NCBI GenBank assembly: GCA_017471785.1
Contig: JAFURP010000009.1
Location: 1 to 42,040 of the forward strand
Direction: 5' to 3'
DNA length: 42,040 bases
Origin: Clostridia bacterium
GTDB taxonomy: Bacteria; Bacillota; Clostridia; Christensenellales; Borkfalkiaceae
Positions within the stretch are counted from its first letter, which is position 1, and each line of letters starts with the position of its first letter. Shown here piece after piece: positions 15,835 to 24,638 of the stretch. Below the pieces are notes generated by a model that saw nothing but the letters and a program-made list of their open reading frames with translations, ran no database searches and had not been told where the DNA came from. The translations under genes were made by a program, and so were the position numbers.

Positions 15835-16191
15835 TTAGCTCTCAAATACGATTTTTTCTACTTTTCCCGTCGCGTTTTCCACAAACTCGACCTTGCCCAA
15901 GAGCGCCTCCAAAAGCGCGCGCGAGATCTCGTTCTCGAACGCCTCCGTTTCCGCTTCGCCCGAAGCCTCGCCGCAAACCACGCAACCGAGCGCCTCGCCG
16001 ACGGAAAAATCGATCGTCGCGTTTTGATAGCCGTTCCGTTTTAAGATCAAAAGGCTTTCGGTGACGCACACCTTAAAATCCTCCGCCGTATCTACGTCAA
16101 ACCCTGCGAGCGCGCAAAGTCCGCCCGTCGTCAAACGCACCGTCGTAAGATATTCGCCCGTCAAGGGCAATTTTACAAAGAATTTTTCCAT
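15835..16191 (-). CDS. Degenerate RsbW-like protein lacking ATP-binding residues
   Basis: 118 residues from the ATG at 16191. The N-terminal pattern (LPLTGEYLTTVRLTTGGLCALAGFD followed by AEDFKVCVTESLLIL) is the fold signature of RsbW-type anti-sigma proteins, but the N-box Asn and His are missing (ESLLILKRNGYQN) and no GxGL lid motif exists. It therefore probably cannot bind ATP or phosphorylate. It starts 2 nt after the STAS gene stop and ends 3 nt before the sigma start, so the three are tightly coupled. It could be a pure sigma- or STAS-binding protein. The family assignment is moderately secure; the role is inferred. Confidence 0.75.
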   Translation of the reverse strand: MEKFFVKLPLTGEYLTTVRLTTGGLCALAGFDVDTAEDFKVCVTESLLILKRNGYQNATIDFSVGEALGCVVCGEASGEAETEAFENEISRALLEALLGKVEFVENATGKVEKIVFES

Positions 16192-16193
16192 CG

Positions 16194-16502
16194 TCAAGCA
16201 ATCTCCATAATGGTATCGAGCGAACAAATGACGAACAGCTTTTTGATCTTCGCCTGCAAGCCCGTAAGCTTCATTTTCCGTCCGTCCGATTTAAGCGTTT
16301 TAAGGATCTTTACGAAAGTGCCCAGCGTCGTCGAATCGATAAACGCAAGCTTTTCGCAATCGAAAAGAATATCGGCGGGCGTTTGCTTATACGCCGAAGC
16401 CACCGCTTGGTAGAACGCCTCCGCGTTCCCCAGATCGATATCCCCCGAAAGCGCGATCTCCAGCGCGCCGTCCTTAAGTCCTACAACCTTTACTTCTTCC
16501 AT
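16194..16502 (-). CDS. STAS-domain anti-anti-sigma factor (RsbV/SpoIIAA-like)
   Basis: 102 residues. The STAS fold is visible throughout: LEIALSGDIDLGNAEAF, ILFDCEKLAFIDSTTLGTFVKILK, MKLTGLQAKIKKLFVICSLDTIM. The conserved phosphorylatable Ser is Ser57 in FIDSTTLG. In its unphosphorylated form such a protein frees the sigma factor by binding its anti-sigma partner. The start is the ATG at 16502 behind GGAGAAAAGG; an in-frame TTG five codons earlier overlaps that site. First gene of the cassette STAS - degenerate RsbW - sigma - RsbW. Confidence 0.9.
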   Translation of the reverse strand: MEEVKVVGLKDGALEIALSGDIDLGNAEAFYQAVASAYKQTPADILFDCEKLAFIDSTTLGTFVKILKTLKSDGRKMKLTGLQAKIKKLFVICSLDTIMEIA

Positions 16503-16541
16503 TTTCCTTTTCTCCAACAGTTTTTATAAGCCTTTCTATAT

Positions 16542-16570
16542 TATATATAACGAAAATCAACGATTTTCAA
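16542..16570 (-). promoter_or_regulatory. Possible promoter of the sigma cassette
   Basis: Minus strand TTGAAA (16570-16565) with TATATA at 17 nt (16547-16542), or TATAAT at 19 nt. It overlaps the end of the upstream permease gene. The spacer carries the inverted repeat AAAATC-GTT-GATTTT. Confidence 0.55.
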
Positions 16571-17508
16571 ACAGCCGTGACGGGAAAGATATTGCATACG
16601 ATCCCCACTATCACCGATAAAAGATAGCAAACGGCGATGAGCGCGAGGTTGCGTTTCCACTTTTTCACGTTCCGCAGTAACACGACGAAGCCCATACCGG
16701 CGTTGGCGCACAGCCCCGCAACGCACGAGCCGAGCGTGATACCGCCGCTTAAAAAGGTTTCCGTGATCACCACCGACGAGGCGCAGTTGGGAATAAGCCC
16801 GATCGCGCAGGTGATAAGCGGCTGTACGAACCTGCCGCGATGCATAAACGCCGCAAACGCGTCGTGTCCGACTGCGTGTACGATCGCCTCCAAAACGAAG
16901 TTGACGAGAAAGATAAACGCCGCCACCTTTAACGTATGCAATAACGGATAGAGCGCGTATTTCTTCCAAGGTCCGCTCTCGCCGTGCGACTTTCCGCACG
17001 AGCAAACGACCTCCACTTCTTTCTCCTCCAAGTACCTTTGAATAAACGTTTCCTTGACCGTCGCGGGCGCTTCGTCCGTCCTTTGCGGCATTTCGGCGCA
17101 TACCTGCTTACGCCCGAGCCATTTCATCACGCCGTCCGCAGCGTAGCCCACCGCGATACCGACGACGACCTTTATCGCGAGCATGGGCAACACCCACACC
17201 GCGCCCTCCTTGGAGGAGAGTAAGATGATAAACGCCTCGTCGCTCGTCGAAAAGAAGATGGCGAGCAGCGTGCCCACCGTGATATATTTTTGTTCGAAAA
17301 GCTTCGCCGCCATAACGGAAAAACCGCATTGAGGGATCAGTCCCGTCGCCGAGCCGATAACGGGTCCGAATTTACCGCTCAACCGCGCGTTTTGCAAATT
17401 CGCCTTGCTCTCCAACAGCTCGATCAGGATATAAATAAAGAGTATCCACGGCAAAAGAGGCAACGTTTCCTCTACGGCGTGCAACAAAAGCTCTACAAAG
17501 TGTTTCAT
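16567..17508 (-). CDS. ArsP_2-type heavy-metal permease (putative Mn/As efflux)
   Basis: 313 residues with about eight to ten hydrophobic helices in two halves. Each half has a matching motif, GLIPQCGFSVMAAKLF (about 57-72) and GLIPNCASSVVITETF (about 237-252), which indicates an internal duplication with likely opposite orientation. The loop between halves (about 130-185) is polar and contains VVCSCGKSHG, a Cys-Cys-His cluster that could sense or bind metal. The architecture fits the 'putative 10TM heavy-metal exporter' family (ArsP_2), sometimes named manganese transporter. The ATG shares one base with the tsaD stop codon, so translation is coupled to tsaD. The transported ion is unproven. 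Confidence 0.8.
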   Translation of the reverse strand: MKHFVELLLHAVEETLPLLPWILFIYILIELLESKANLQNARLSGKFGPVIGSATGLIPQCGFSVMAAKLFEQKYITVGTLLAIFFSTSDEAFIILLSSKEGAVWVLPMLAIKVVVGIAVGYAADGVMKWLGRKQVCAEMPQRTDEAPATVKETFIQRYLEEKEVEVVCSCGKSHGESGPWKKYALYPLLHTLKVAAFIFLVNFVLEAIVHAVGHDAFAAFMHRGRFVQPLITCAIGLIPNCASSVVITETFLSGGITLGSCVAGLCANAGMGFVVLLRNVKKWKRNLALIAVCYLLSVIVGIVCNIFPVTAV

Positions 17509-18557
17509 TATTTTTTCTCCAACGTTACGGATAAGGGTATCGAAGCCTTGGCGTTGAGCGACATCTCCGCAAAATTACCCAACCCGTACTGCACCAAGCC
17601 CTCGGCGGCGATCATCGCCGCGTTGTCCGTACAATAGCGTTTTTCGGGCAAGACCAGCTTCAAGTGCGCTTTCTCACAGGCGCGCGCGAGCGTTTCGCGC
17701 AAATATCCGTTCGCCGCCACGCCGCCGCCTACGGTGATCGTATTCACGCCCTTTTCCCTTGCCGCCGCCACCGTCTTTTCTACGAGCACGTCGATCGCCG
17801 CGCATTGAAAGGACGCCGCCACGTCGGGAATAGAGTACGTTTCCCCCTTTTGTTCCTTGGTATGACAATAATTGATGACCGCCGTTTTCAAGCCGCTGTA
17901 GGAGAAGTTATAGCCGCCGCCACCTTTGAGCATTTTAGGCATCGGTATATTGGGCGTTCCCTCTCTTGCACACCGCTCGATATGCGGTCCCCCCGGGTAT
18001 TGCAAGCCCAAAACGCGCGCCACCTTATCAAACGCTTCGCCCACCGCGTCGTCAAGCGTTCCTCCGAGGATATCGAACTCCGCCTCCGACCTCGCGTGCA
18101 AGATCGCGGTGTGACCGCCGCTTGCGAGTAGGGTGATAAACGGGGGCTTTAATTGCGGCTCGTCCAAGTACGCCGCGGCAAGATGACCGCGGATATGATT
18201 GACCGCGATCAGCGGTTTATTTAAGGCGTAGGCAAACGCCTTGGCAAAGGACACGCCCACGAGCAGCGCGCCCAACAGTCCTGCGCCGTAAGTAACGGCG
18301 ACCGCGTCGATATCGGCGTAGGCGATCCCTGCGTTTTTTACGGCGCGCTCCACCACCGCCGCCACCGCGTCGGTATGCGCGCGCGAGGCGATCTCGGGCA
18401 CTACGCCGCCGTAGAGCGATTGGATATTCGCGGACGAGGCGATCTCGTCGGACAGGATCCTCCTGCCCTGAATAACCGCCGCCGCCGTTTCGTCGCACGA
18501 GCTTTCGATACCCAATACGATCGGGTTTTCTTTTTTTAATTTCAAAGGAGTATACAT
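17508..18557 (-). CDS. tsaD: tRNA N6-adenosine threonylcarbamoyltransferase TsaD
   Basis: 349 residues, slightly longer than usual because of a short N-terminal extension (MYTPLKLKKEN). Transfers the threonylcarbamoyl group onto A37 of ANN-decoding tRNAs together with TsaB/TsaE, which are not in the window. LGIESSCDETAAAV at the N-terminus, the metal-binding HIRGH (His121, His125), LLASGGHTAIL, GEAFDKVARVLGLQYPGGP, GGGVAANGYLRE and YCTDNAAMIA are all present. The gene is followed with one-base overlap by a metal permease and preceded by prfB 58 nt away. The start codon at 18557 has an AAGG-rich ribosome site upstream (GAAAGGTTGACGGT). Confidence 0.96.
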   Translation of the reverse strand: MYTPLKLKKENPIVLGIESSCDETAAAVIQGRRILSDEIASSANIQSLYGGVVPEIASRAHTDAVAAVVERAVKNAGIAYADIDAVAVTYGAGLLGALLVGVSFAKAFAYALNKPLIAVNHIRGHLAAAYLDEPQLKPPFITLLASGGHTAILHARSEAEFDILGGTLDDAVGEAFDKVARVLGLQYPGGPHIERCAREGTPNIPMPKMLKGGGGYNFSYSGLKTAVINYCHTKEQKGETYSIPDVAASFQCAAIDVLVEKTVAAAREKGVNTITVGGGVAANGYLRETLARACEKAHLKLVLPEKRYCTDNAAMIAAEGLVQYGLGNFAEMSLNAKASIPLSVTLEKK

Positions 18558-18615
18558 ACCGTCAACCTTTCTTTCGGGAATGAAAGCGGCTCGCCTATCG
18601 CTCGCCGCTTATTCG

Positions 18616-19713
18616 TTACGCTTTTTTCAAGTAATCGATAATAAAGCCGTGGATATCCCCGTCCATCACCGCTTGGATATCCCCTTTCTCAAAGCCCGTT
18701 CTATGGTCCTTCGCCATCGTGTACGGACAGAACACGTAGGAGCGGATCTGCGCGCCCCATTCGATCTTCTTCACGTCCCCCTTCATCGCCTGCGCTTCCG
18801 CTTGGCGCTGTTCGATCTTCTTTTCCAAAAGCTTGGAACGGAGCATATTAAAGCACATCGCCTTGTTTTGCAGCTGCGAACGCTCGTTTTGGCATTGCAC
18901 CACGATCCCCGTGGGGAAGTGGGTGATACGCACGGCGGAGGCTACCTTATTGACGTTTTGACCGCCTGCGCCGCCCGAATGGTAGATATCGATACGGATA
19001 TCGTCGTCGTTAATCTCCACCTCGTTATCGTCCTCGACCTCGGGCATAACTTCGAGCGAGCAAAAGGAGGTTTGACGACGTTTGTTCGCGTCGAACGGGG
19101 AAATACGCACTAAACGGTGCACGCCCATCTCCGCTTTCAAATATCCGTACGCATTCTCGCCCTCTACCCGAAAATCCACACTCTTAAAGCCTGCGCCGTC
19201 GCCTGCTTCGCGATCGAGCTCGTATACCTTAAAGCCCATCTTTTCGCAATAGCGGCAATACATACGGTATAACATTTGACACCAATCGCAAGCCTCCGTA
19301 CCGCCCGCGCCTGCGTGGAGGGTAAGCATCGCGTTGTGATTATCGTACGGCCCTTTCAAAATGGCGCGGATACGCATATCCTCGATATCCTTTTCCGCCA
19401 CCGCGAGCATTTCGTCCAGCTCCGCGATCAGGCTCTCGTCCTCCGTTTCCTCGATCAAATCGACCACGTCCTCGGCGTCCTTGAGCGCGGTATCCCCCTT
19501 TTCGTATGCGGATATCTTGCCGCGGATACCGGAAATTTCCCTGCCGATCTTGGTTGACCTTTCCAGATCCTGCCAAACCTCGGGGCTTTCCTGCTCCTTT
19601 TCAAGCTCGGCAAGACGGGGGCGTAAATGCTCGATATCGAGCGCGTACTCCGCCTCCTTTAAGACGCCGCGCATACCTTGAATTTTTAATCTGTAATCGT
19701 CTGCTTTGAACAT
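18616..19713 (-). CDS. prfB: Peptide chain release factor 2, without the programmed frameshift
   Basis: 365 residues in a single uninterrupted frame. Reads UGA/UAA stop codons and triggers peptide release. The stop-codon tripeptide SPF is at 205-207 and the catalytic GGQ at 250-252. Most bacteria encode RF2 with an in-frame UGA near codon 26 that needs a +1 frameshift; here codons 18-30 (LKEAEYALDIEHL) read straight through. A Shine-Dalgarno-like AAAGGAGG is still present inside codons 18-21, possibly a relic. It begins 12 nt after the secA stop codon, so it is likely in the secA operon. Ribosome site AGGAAA before the ATG. Confidence 0.95.
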   Translation of the reverse strand: MFKADDYRLKIQGMRGVLKEAEYALDIEHLRPRLAELEKEQESPEVWQDLERSTKIGREISGIRGKISAYEKGDTALKDAEDVVDLIEETEDESLIAELDEMLAVAEKDIEDMRIRAILKGPYDNHNAMLTLHAGAGGTEACDWCQMLYRMYCRYCEKMGFKVYELDREAGDGAGFKSVDFRVEGENAYGYLKAEMGVHRLVRISPFDANKRRQTSFCSLEVMPEVEDDNEVEINDDDIRIDIYHSGGAGGQNVNKVASAVRITHFPTGIVVQCQNERSQLQNKAMCFNMLRSKLLEKKIEQRQAEAQAMKGDVKKIEWGAQIRSYVFCPYTMAKDHRTGFEKGDIQAVMDGDIHGFIIDYLKKA

Positions 19714-19724
19714 ACTTTTTCCTA

Positions 19725-22709
19725 TTATTTTTCCGATTTATCCGTCGCGCTTTCCGCTTTTGCTTCCTGCGCTCTCGCTTCTTGCGCCTTTGCCATCGCT
19801 TCCTTATACGACGTCATATTCGTCAAGGGCTCGGGCATTTGACGGCGGAACGCGCGGCGCTGTTGCTGCGACGCGGCGTTTGCGGTTGCCGCAGGCGCCG
19901 TATTCGCAGGCGTTCTAAGGGGTACGCGCTGCGCGGGCGCAGGCTGCACCTCCACTCTTACCTTGAGCAAAACGCTGATCGTCGTACGCTGGATACGCGC
20001 GATCATTTCGTCGAACATATCGAAGCCCTCTTTCTTGTAGGAGATGATGGGATCTACCTGTCCGTACGCACGCAAGCTGATACCCTTCCGAAGCTGATCC
20101 ATCGCGTCGATATGGTCGATCCAATTCCTGTCGACGTTCATAAGAAGCACCCGTCTTTCCACGGCGTAGAAATCGACGCCCATTTCCTTAAGCTCGGCGA
20201 TCTTCTTTTCGTATTCCTTGACCACCTTATTGGATATCTTTTTGAGCGCAAGCTCGTAATCCCACTTGATCAAACGCTCGCGCGTAACGTAGTTGGTACC
20301 CTCGGGCAACACCTTCGCTTCCAGCGCGGCGTTGAGCTCCGCCTCGTTCCAAAGCTCGGGCATATCCTCGACGTTCACCGCCGCCGACAGCGTTTCCGCC
20401 ACGTAATCGGGAATATATTTGAGCACCTGCTCGTGTACGTCGCCGCCCTTGAGCACGTTCATACGCTCCTCGTACATCACCATACGCTGTTTATTCATAA
20501 CGTCGTCGTACTGCAATACGTTTTTACGAATACCGAAGTTTCTACCCTCGATCGTCTTTTGCGCGTTTTCGATACCGCGCGAAAGCATCTTCGATTGCAG
20601 GCAGGTGTCCTCGTCGATCTTGAAAAGGTGATAAAGCGCTTTCATTCTCTCGCCGCCGAAGCGCATTACGAGATCGTCCTCGAGCGAAAGATAGAACACG
20701 GACATACCGATATCCCCTTGACGACCCGAACGACCGCGAAGCTGATTGTCGATACGACGGGATTCGTGACGCTCGGTACCGATGATGCAAAGACCGCCCG
20801 CCTCGATAACCTGTTCCTTCTCCGCGTCCGTTTCCTTTTTATAAATTTCGTATACCTTTTTATACCGTTCGCGAAGCGCCTTGATCTCGTCGCTTACGTC
20901 GGTTATATAGGTGCTGATGGCAAGCTCGATATCCTCGCGCTGCGCCCCCTCTTCGCGGAGCCGTTTTTTCGCCAAGTATTCGGGGTTGCCGCCAAGCAAG
21001 ATGTCGGTACCGCGCCCCGCCATATTCGTAGAGATGGTGACTGCGCCGTATCTACCCGCTTGGGCTACGATCTCCGCTTCGCGTTCGTGGTTTTTCGCGT
21101 TTAAGATGTTATGCTTCACGCCGTTGCGACGAAGAAGCCGCGAGATCTCCTCCGATTTATCGACGGACGAAGTACCTACCAAGATGGGCTGACCGCTCTC
21201 GTGGCGTTTCATGATCTCCTCCACGATCGCGCGCTTTTTGCCGTCTACCGTCGAATAGACCATATCGGGCAGATCCACCCGCTTTACGGGACGGTTGGTG
21301 GGGATCTCCACGACGTCGAGCGAATAGATGGTCCTAAACTCCGCTTCCTCCGTCTTTGCCGTACCCGTCATACCCGAAAGCTTGGAATATAAACGGAAAT
21401 AGTTTTGGAAGGTGATGGTCGCGTACGTCTTGTTTTCGCTGCGTACCTCCACGCCCTCCTTCGCCTCGATCGCTTGGTGTAAGCCGTCCGAATATCTTCT
21501 ACCGATCATAAGTCGGCCCGTGAACTCGTCTACGATGACCACCTCGCCGTCGCTGACGATATAGTCCTCGTCCAGCTTAAACAGCTTATGCGCCTTGAGC
21601 GCCTGTTGAATGTGGTGGTTGAGATCGGCGTGCTCGATCTCCGCGATATTGTCGATACGGAAGAATTTCTCCGCCTTTCTCGCGCCGCTGTCGGTAAGCT
21701 CCACCGTCTTGTCCTTGCGGTTGATGATATAATCCCAATCTCTCGCCGCCGCCAACGATCTCTTGCCCTCGGGCGCCGCCGCAAGCGCCGCCGCGCGTTT
21801 TTCCGCCTGCTCCGCTTCGTAGTTCGCCTGTTCTTCCAGCGTCATCTTCGTATAGTCTACGAATTCCTCGTCGTCCTCGGTATCCACGACTACTTTTTTC
21901 TTCTTTTTCTTGTTGGAGCGCGCCGCCTGTATAGCCGCGTCCTCCTCCTCTTTCAGCTCGTCGTCAAAGCCGCCCGAAAGGGTGCGTACGAGCTTATCCA
22001 CCTGCCCGTATAATTCGGAGGATTTTTCGCCCTTACCCGAAATGATCAGCGGCGTTCTCGCCTCGTCGATCAAGATGGAGTCCACCTCGTCCACGATGGC
22101 AAAGGACAGATCGCGCTGTACCATTTTGGTCAAATCGGTCTTTAAGTTATCGCGGAGATAGTCGAAACCGAATTCGTTATTCGTGCCGTATACGATATCG
22201 CACTTGTACGCTTCGCGCTTGGCGTCGTCCTCCATTCCGGGGACGACCACGCCGACGGTAAGCCCCATAAATTTATGCACCTTACCCATCCATTCGGCGT
22301 CGCGCTTTGCAAGGTAATCGTTTACCGTTACGATATGCACGCTCTTGCCCGTGAGCGCGTTCAAATACGCGGGAAGCGTGGAAACGAGGGTCTTACCTTC
22401 ACCCGTACGCATTTCCGCGATACGGCCCTGATGCAGGCAAATACCGCCGATAATTTGCACGCGGAAGTGGCGCATACCCAAAATTCTCTTAGACGCTTCC
22501 CGAAGCGCCGCGAACGCGTCGTATAAGATATCGTCCAGCGTTTCGCCCGCCGCAAGCCGATCCTTGAACGCCTGCGTTTGCGCTTTGAGCGTTTCGTCGT
22601 CCATAGCTTGGTATTTGCTTTCCAACGCCTCTACCGCGTCCGCCATTTTATTCAGCTTTTTCAAGCTTTTTCTTCCGTCGCCGCTCATCAAGTACTTAAT
22701 CAGTCCCAT
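19725..22709 (-). CDS. secA: Preprotein translocase ATPase SecA with internal insertion
   Basis: 994 residues, longer than the usual 830-900. Motor that drives unfolded preproteins through SecYEG. Walker A MRTGEGKT is at 100-107, Walker B AIVDEVD at about 204-210, followed by IDEARTPLIISG. Later come the preprotein-binding region (HADLNHHIQQALKAH), MTGTAKTE, MAGRGTDI, the RIDNQLRGRSGRQGD box and the scaffold/wing segment. Unusual are a charged insertion at about 245-325 (poly-Lys, Glu/Asp and Ala-rich stretches) and a C-terminus that ends in a Gln/Ala/Glu-rich tail with no CxC...CH zinc motif. The start ATG is preceded by a weak GGAGATTGTTGTA site. It leads a run with prfB. Confidence 0.96.
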   Translation of the reverse strand: MGLIKYLMSGDGRKSLKKLNKMADAVEALESKYQAMDDETLKAQTQAFKDRLAAGETLDDILYDAFAALREASKRILGMRHFRVQIIGGICLHQGRIAEMRTGEGKTLVSTLPAYLNALTGKSVHIVTVNDYLAKRDAEWMGKVHKFMGLTVGVVVPGMEDDAKREAYKCDIVYGTNNEFGFDYLRDNLKTDLTKMVQRDLSFAIVDEVDSILIDEARTPLIISGKGEKSSELYGQVDKLVRTLSGGFDDELKEEEDAAIQAARSNKKKKKKVVVDTEDDEEFVDYTKMTLEEQANYEAEQAEKRAAALAAAPEGKRSLAAARDWDYIINRKDKTVELTDSGARKAEKFFRIDNIAEIEHADLNHHIQQALKAHKLFKLDEDYIVSDGEVVIVDEFTGRLMIGRRYSDGLHQAIEAKEGVEVRSENKTYATITFQNYFRLYSKLSGMTGTAKTEEAEFRTIYSLDVVEIPTNRPVKRVDLPDMVYSTVDGKKRAIVEEIMKRHESGQPILVGTSSVDKSEEISRLLRRNGVKHNILNAKNHEREAEIVAQAGRYGAVTISTNMAGRGTDILLGGNPEYLAKKRLREEGAQREDIELAISTYITDVSDEIKALRERYKKVYEIYKKETDAEKEQVIEAGGLCIIGTERHESRRIDNQLRGRSGRQGDIGMSVFYLSLEDDLVMRFGGERMKALYHLFKIDEDTCLQSKMLSRGIENAQKTIEGRNFGIRKNVLQYDDVMNKQRMVMYEERMNVLKGGDVHEQVLKYIPDYVAETLSAAVNVEDMPELWNEAELNAALEAKVLPEGTNYVTRERLIKWDYELALKKISNKVVKEYEKKIAELKEMGVDFYAVERRVLLMNVDRNWIDHIDAMDQLRKGISLRAYGQVDPIISYKKEGFDMFDEMIARIQRTTISVLLKVRVEVQPAPAQRVPLRTPANTAPAATANAASQQQRRAFRRQMPEPLTNMTSYKEAMAKAQEARAQEAKAESATDKSEK

Positions 22710-22929
22710 TACAACAATCTCCGATAGTTTTTTGCTAATCTTTGCGGCAATAACTTGCCACTTTCTATTTTACAATATTTTCTTCAAAAATCAAAGCGTT
22801 TTCACGCCCTTTTCCAAGAAAAAATCCTTTCCTTGCCCCTTATAGGGCAAAAATCCAACTCTACTCTCCATATATAACCGTTTTCGCGCCCTTTTACACG
22901 CCTTTTTTCCCTCCAACCGTTTTTTCTCG

Positions 22930-22959
22930 TTGACAAATACGCGAAGAATGTGCTATACT
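22930..22959 (+). promoter_or_regulatory. Promoter of asnA
   Basis: TTGACA (22930-22935), 18-nt spacer, TATACT (22954-22959) with an extended -10 TGC. The rest of 22710-22929 carries no gene; a weak minus-strand promoter for secA (TTGATT, 16 nt, TAAAAT, near 22770-22800) is possible. Confidence 0.82.
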
Positions 22960-22988
22960 GTCATAAATAACTTTTGAGGCGTAGAGCT

Positions 22989-23996
22989 ATGAGCAAGATA
23001 ACGGTGCCGAAAGGCTATCGATCCACTTTGAATTTATACGACACGCAAACGGCAATCGGGCTTTTGAAGCGTACCTTTGAGGAAAGGCTTTGCCTTGCGC
23101 TCAACTTAAAGCGCGTGTCCGCCCCCTTGTTCGTCGACCCCGACACCGGCTTGAACGACGATCTGAGCGGCGTGGAACGCCCCGTAAAATTCGACTTGAA
23201 GGAAACGGGTAAAAACGCCGTCGTCGTGCACTCGCTCGCCAAATGGAAGCGTATGGCGCTTGCCGCGTACGGCTTCTCCGCCGGCGAGGGCTTGTATACG
23301 GATATGAACGCGATCCGTCGCGACGAGGAAATGGATAATTTGCACTCCGTCTATACCGATCAATGGGACTGGGAAAAGATCATCACGCGCGAAACGCGGA
23401 CCGCCGATTATTTGAAAAAGATCGTGCAGGGTATCGTAGGCGCCATTTGCGACACGCTTGACTTTTTGAAATGCCGCTATCCCCAAATCGAGGTCAACCT
23501 CACGCGCACCGTATCCTTTATCACCGCGCAGGAGTTGGAGGATCTGTATCCCGACCTGACCTCCAAAGAACGCGAAAACGCCTATTTGAAAGAGCATAAA
23601 ACGGTATTCATTATGCAGATCGGCGACAAGCTCCGTTCGGGCAAGCCGCACGACGACCGCGCGCCCGACTACGACGACTGGTCGCTCAACGGCGATATCC
23701 TCTTTTGGAACGATATTTTGGATTGCGCTTTCGAGATCTCGTCCATGGGTATCCGCGTAGACGAACGATCGCTGGATAGACAGCTTCGCCTGGCAAACGC
23801 CGACGAGCGTAGATCGTTACCCTTCCACAAGGCGCTCTTGAACGGGGAATTACCCTTGACCGTCGGCGGCGGCATCGGACAATCGCGGCTTTCTATGCTG
23901 CTCCTCGGAAAAGCGCATATCGGCGAGGTGCAGGTTTCCCTTTGGGACGAGGAAACGCGCCGCATTTGCAGGGAAAACGGTATCGTAATTTTATAA
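22989..23996 (+). CDS. asnA: Aspartate-ammonia ligase
   Basis: 335 residues, normal for the family. Makes asparagine from aspartate, ammonia and ATP; related in fold to class II aminoacyl-tRNA synthetases. Visible blocks: TQTAIGLLKRTFEERL at the N-terminus, APLFVDPDTGLNDDLSGVERPV, the DQWDWEK motif, and the closing LPLTVGGGIGQSRLSMLLL (motif 3-like ATP site). The start is the ATG at 22989 with GAGG 9 nt upstream; an earlier in-frame start is too close to the promoter. Single gene with its own promoter and terminator, divergent from secA. Confidence 0.97.
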   Translation: MSKITVPKGYRSTLNLYDTQTAIGLLKRTFEERLCLALNLKRVSAPLFVDPDTGLNDDLSGVERPVKFDLKETGKNAVVVHSLAKWKRMALAAYGFSAGEGLYTDMNAIRRDEEMDNLHSVYTDQWDWEKIITRETRTADYLKKIVQGIVGAICDTLDFLKCRYPQIEVNLTRTVSFITAQELEDLYPDLTSKERENAYLKEHKTVFIMQIGDKLRSGKPHDDRAPDYDDWSLNGDILFWNDILDCAFEISSMGIRVDERSLDRQLRLANADERRSLPFHKALLNGELPLTVGGGIGQSRLSMLLLGKAHIGEVQVSLWDEETRRICRENGIVIL

Positions 23997-24009
23997 AACG
24001 CAAACGGAA

Positions 24010-24036
24010 ACGGACGGTGATAACCGTCCGTTTTTT
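24010..24036 (+). terminator. Terminator of asnA
   Basis: ACGGACGGT-GATA-ACCGTCCGT stem followed by T6. Confidence 0.88.
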
Positions 24037-24592
24037 ACTTTCTAATCAAGGGGGATAGTCTTTTTACGAGAAACGCCGCCAACACGATCTTTATCAAATC
24101 AAACGGCAAAAAGGGAAACACGCAGGTCAGGAGCGCCGCCCAAAGCCCCACGGCGGTATCGGAGACGAAAAGCGCAAACCAAAGAGTGCCGAACGCGTAG
24201 CAAACGGCTACGCCGAGCGCCATACATACGATCGAAAAGCCTATTTTATCGCGGCGCTTTTCGGTCAACGCACCGACGAGCGGCGCGGTACATACGAAGC
24301 CGAGCATATACCCGCCCGTGGGCGTCAAAAGCTTGGCAACGCCGCCCGTAAACCCCGCGAACACGGGAACGCCCACGAAACCGAGTCCCAAATACGCAAG
24401 CACCGCAAGTAATCCGTATTTCCAACCGAGCAGCCCCGCGGCTAAACACACGCCGAACGTTTGTAAGGTGACGGGTATTTCGCCTACGGGCACGCTGATC
24501 CACGCGCAAAGGCAGATCACGACGACCGCGACCGCCGTATAACAAAGCTTTCTTGCCGTGAACGCATACCTGCCCCTATCCTTTTTCTCCAT
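24035..24592 (-). CDS. bioY: Biotin ECF transporter S component BioY
   Basis: 185 residues, about six hydrophobic helices. Binds biotin and works with a shared EcfA/EcfT module not in the window. BioY hallmarks are VPVGEIPVTLQTFGVCLAAGLLG, GLGFVGVPVFAGFTGGVAKLLTPTGGYMLGFV (the GG.....PTGGY motif) and the C-terminal FLPFDLIKIVLAA. The start is the ATG at 24592 after AAGGAT; longer forms overlap metK. It lies 46 nt downstream of metK on the same strand and is likely co-transcribed. Biotin binding and SAM synthesis have no obvious link beyond shared cofactor demand. Confidence 0.94.
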   Translation of the reverse strand: MEKKDRGRYAFTARKLCYTAVAVVVICLCAWISVPVGEIPVTLQTFGVCLAAGLLGWKYGLLAVLAYLGLGFVGVPVFAGFTGGVAKLLTPTGGYMLGFVCTAPLVGALTEKRRDKIGFSIVCMALGVAVCYAFGTLWFALFVSDTAVGLWAALLTCVFPFLPFDLIKIVLAAFLVKRLSPLIRK

Positions 24593-24638
24593 TTGCCTAT
24601 CCTTAAAAGCGGCCGAACCACCGTTCGACCGCCCGTTT

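Noticed and set aside
19600..19713. Programmed +1 frameshift in prfB
   Set aside because: There is no in-frame stop codon near codon 26; the single frame contains all of RF2.
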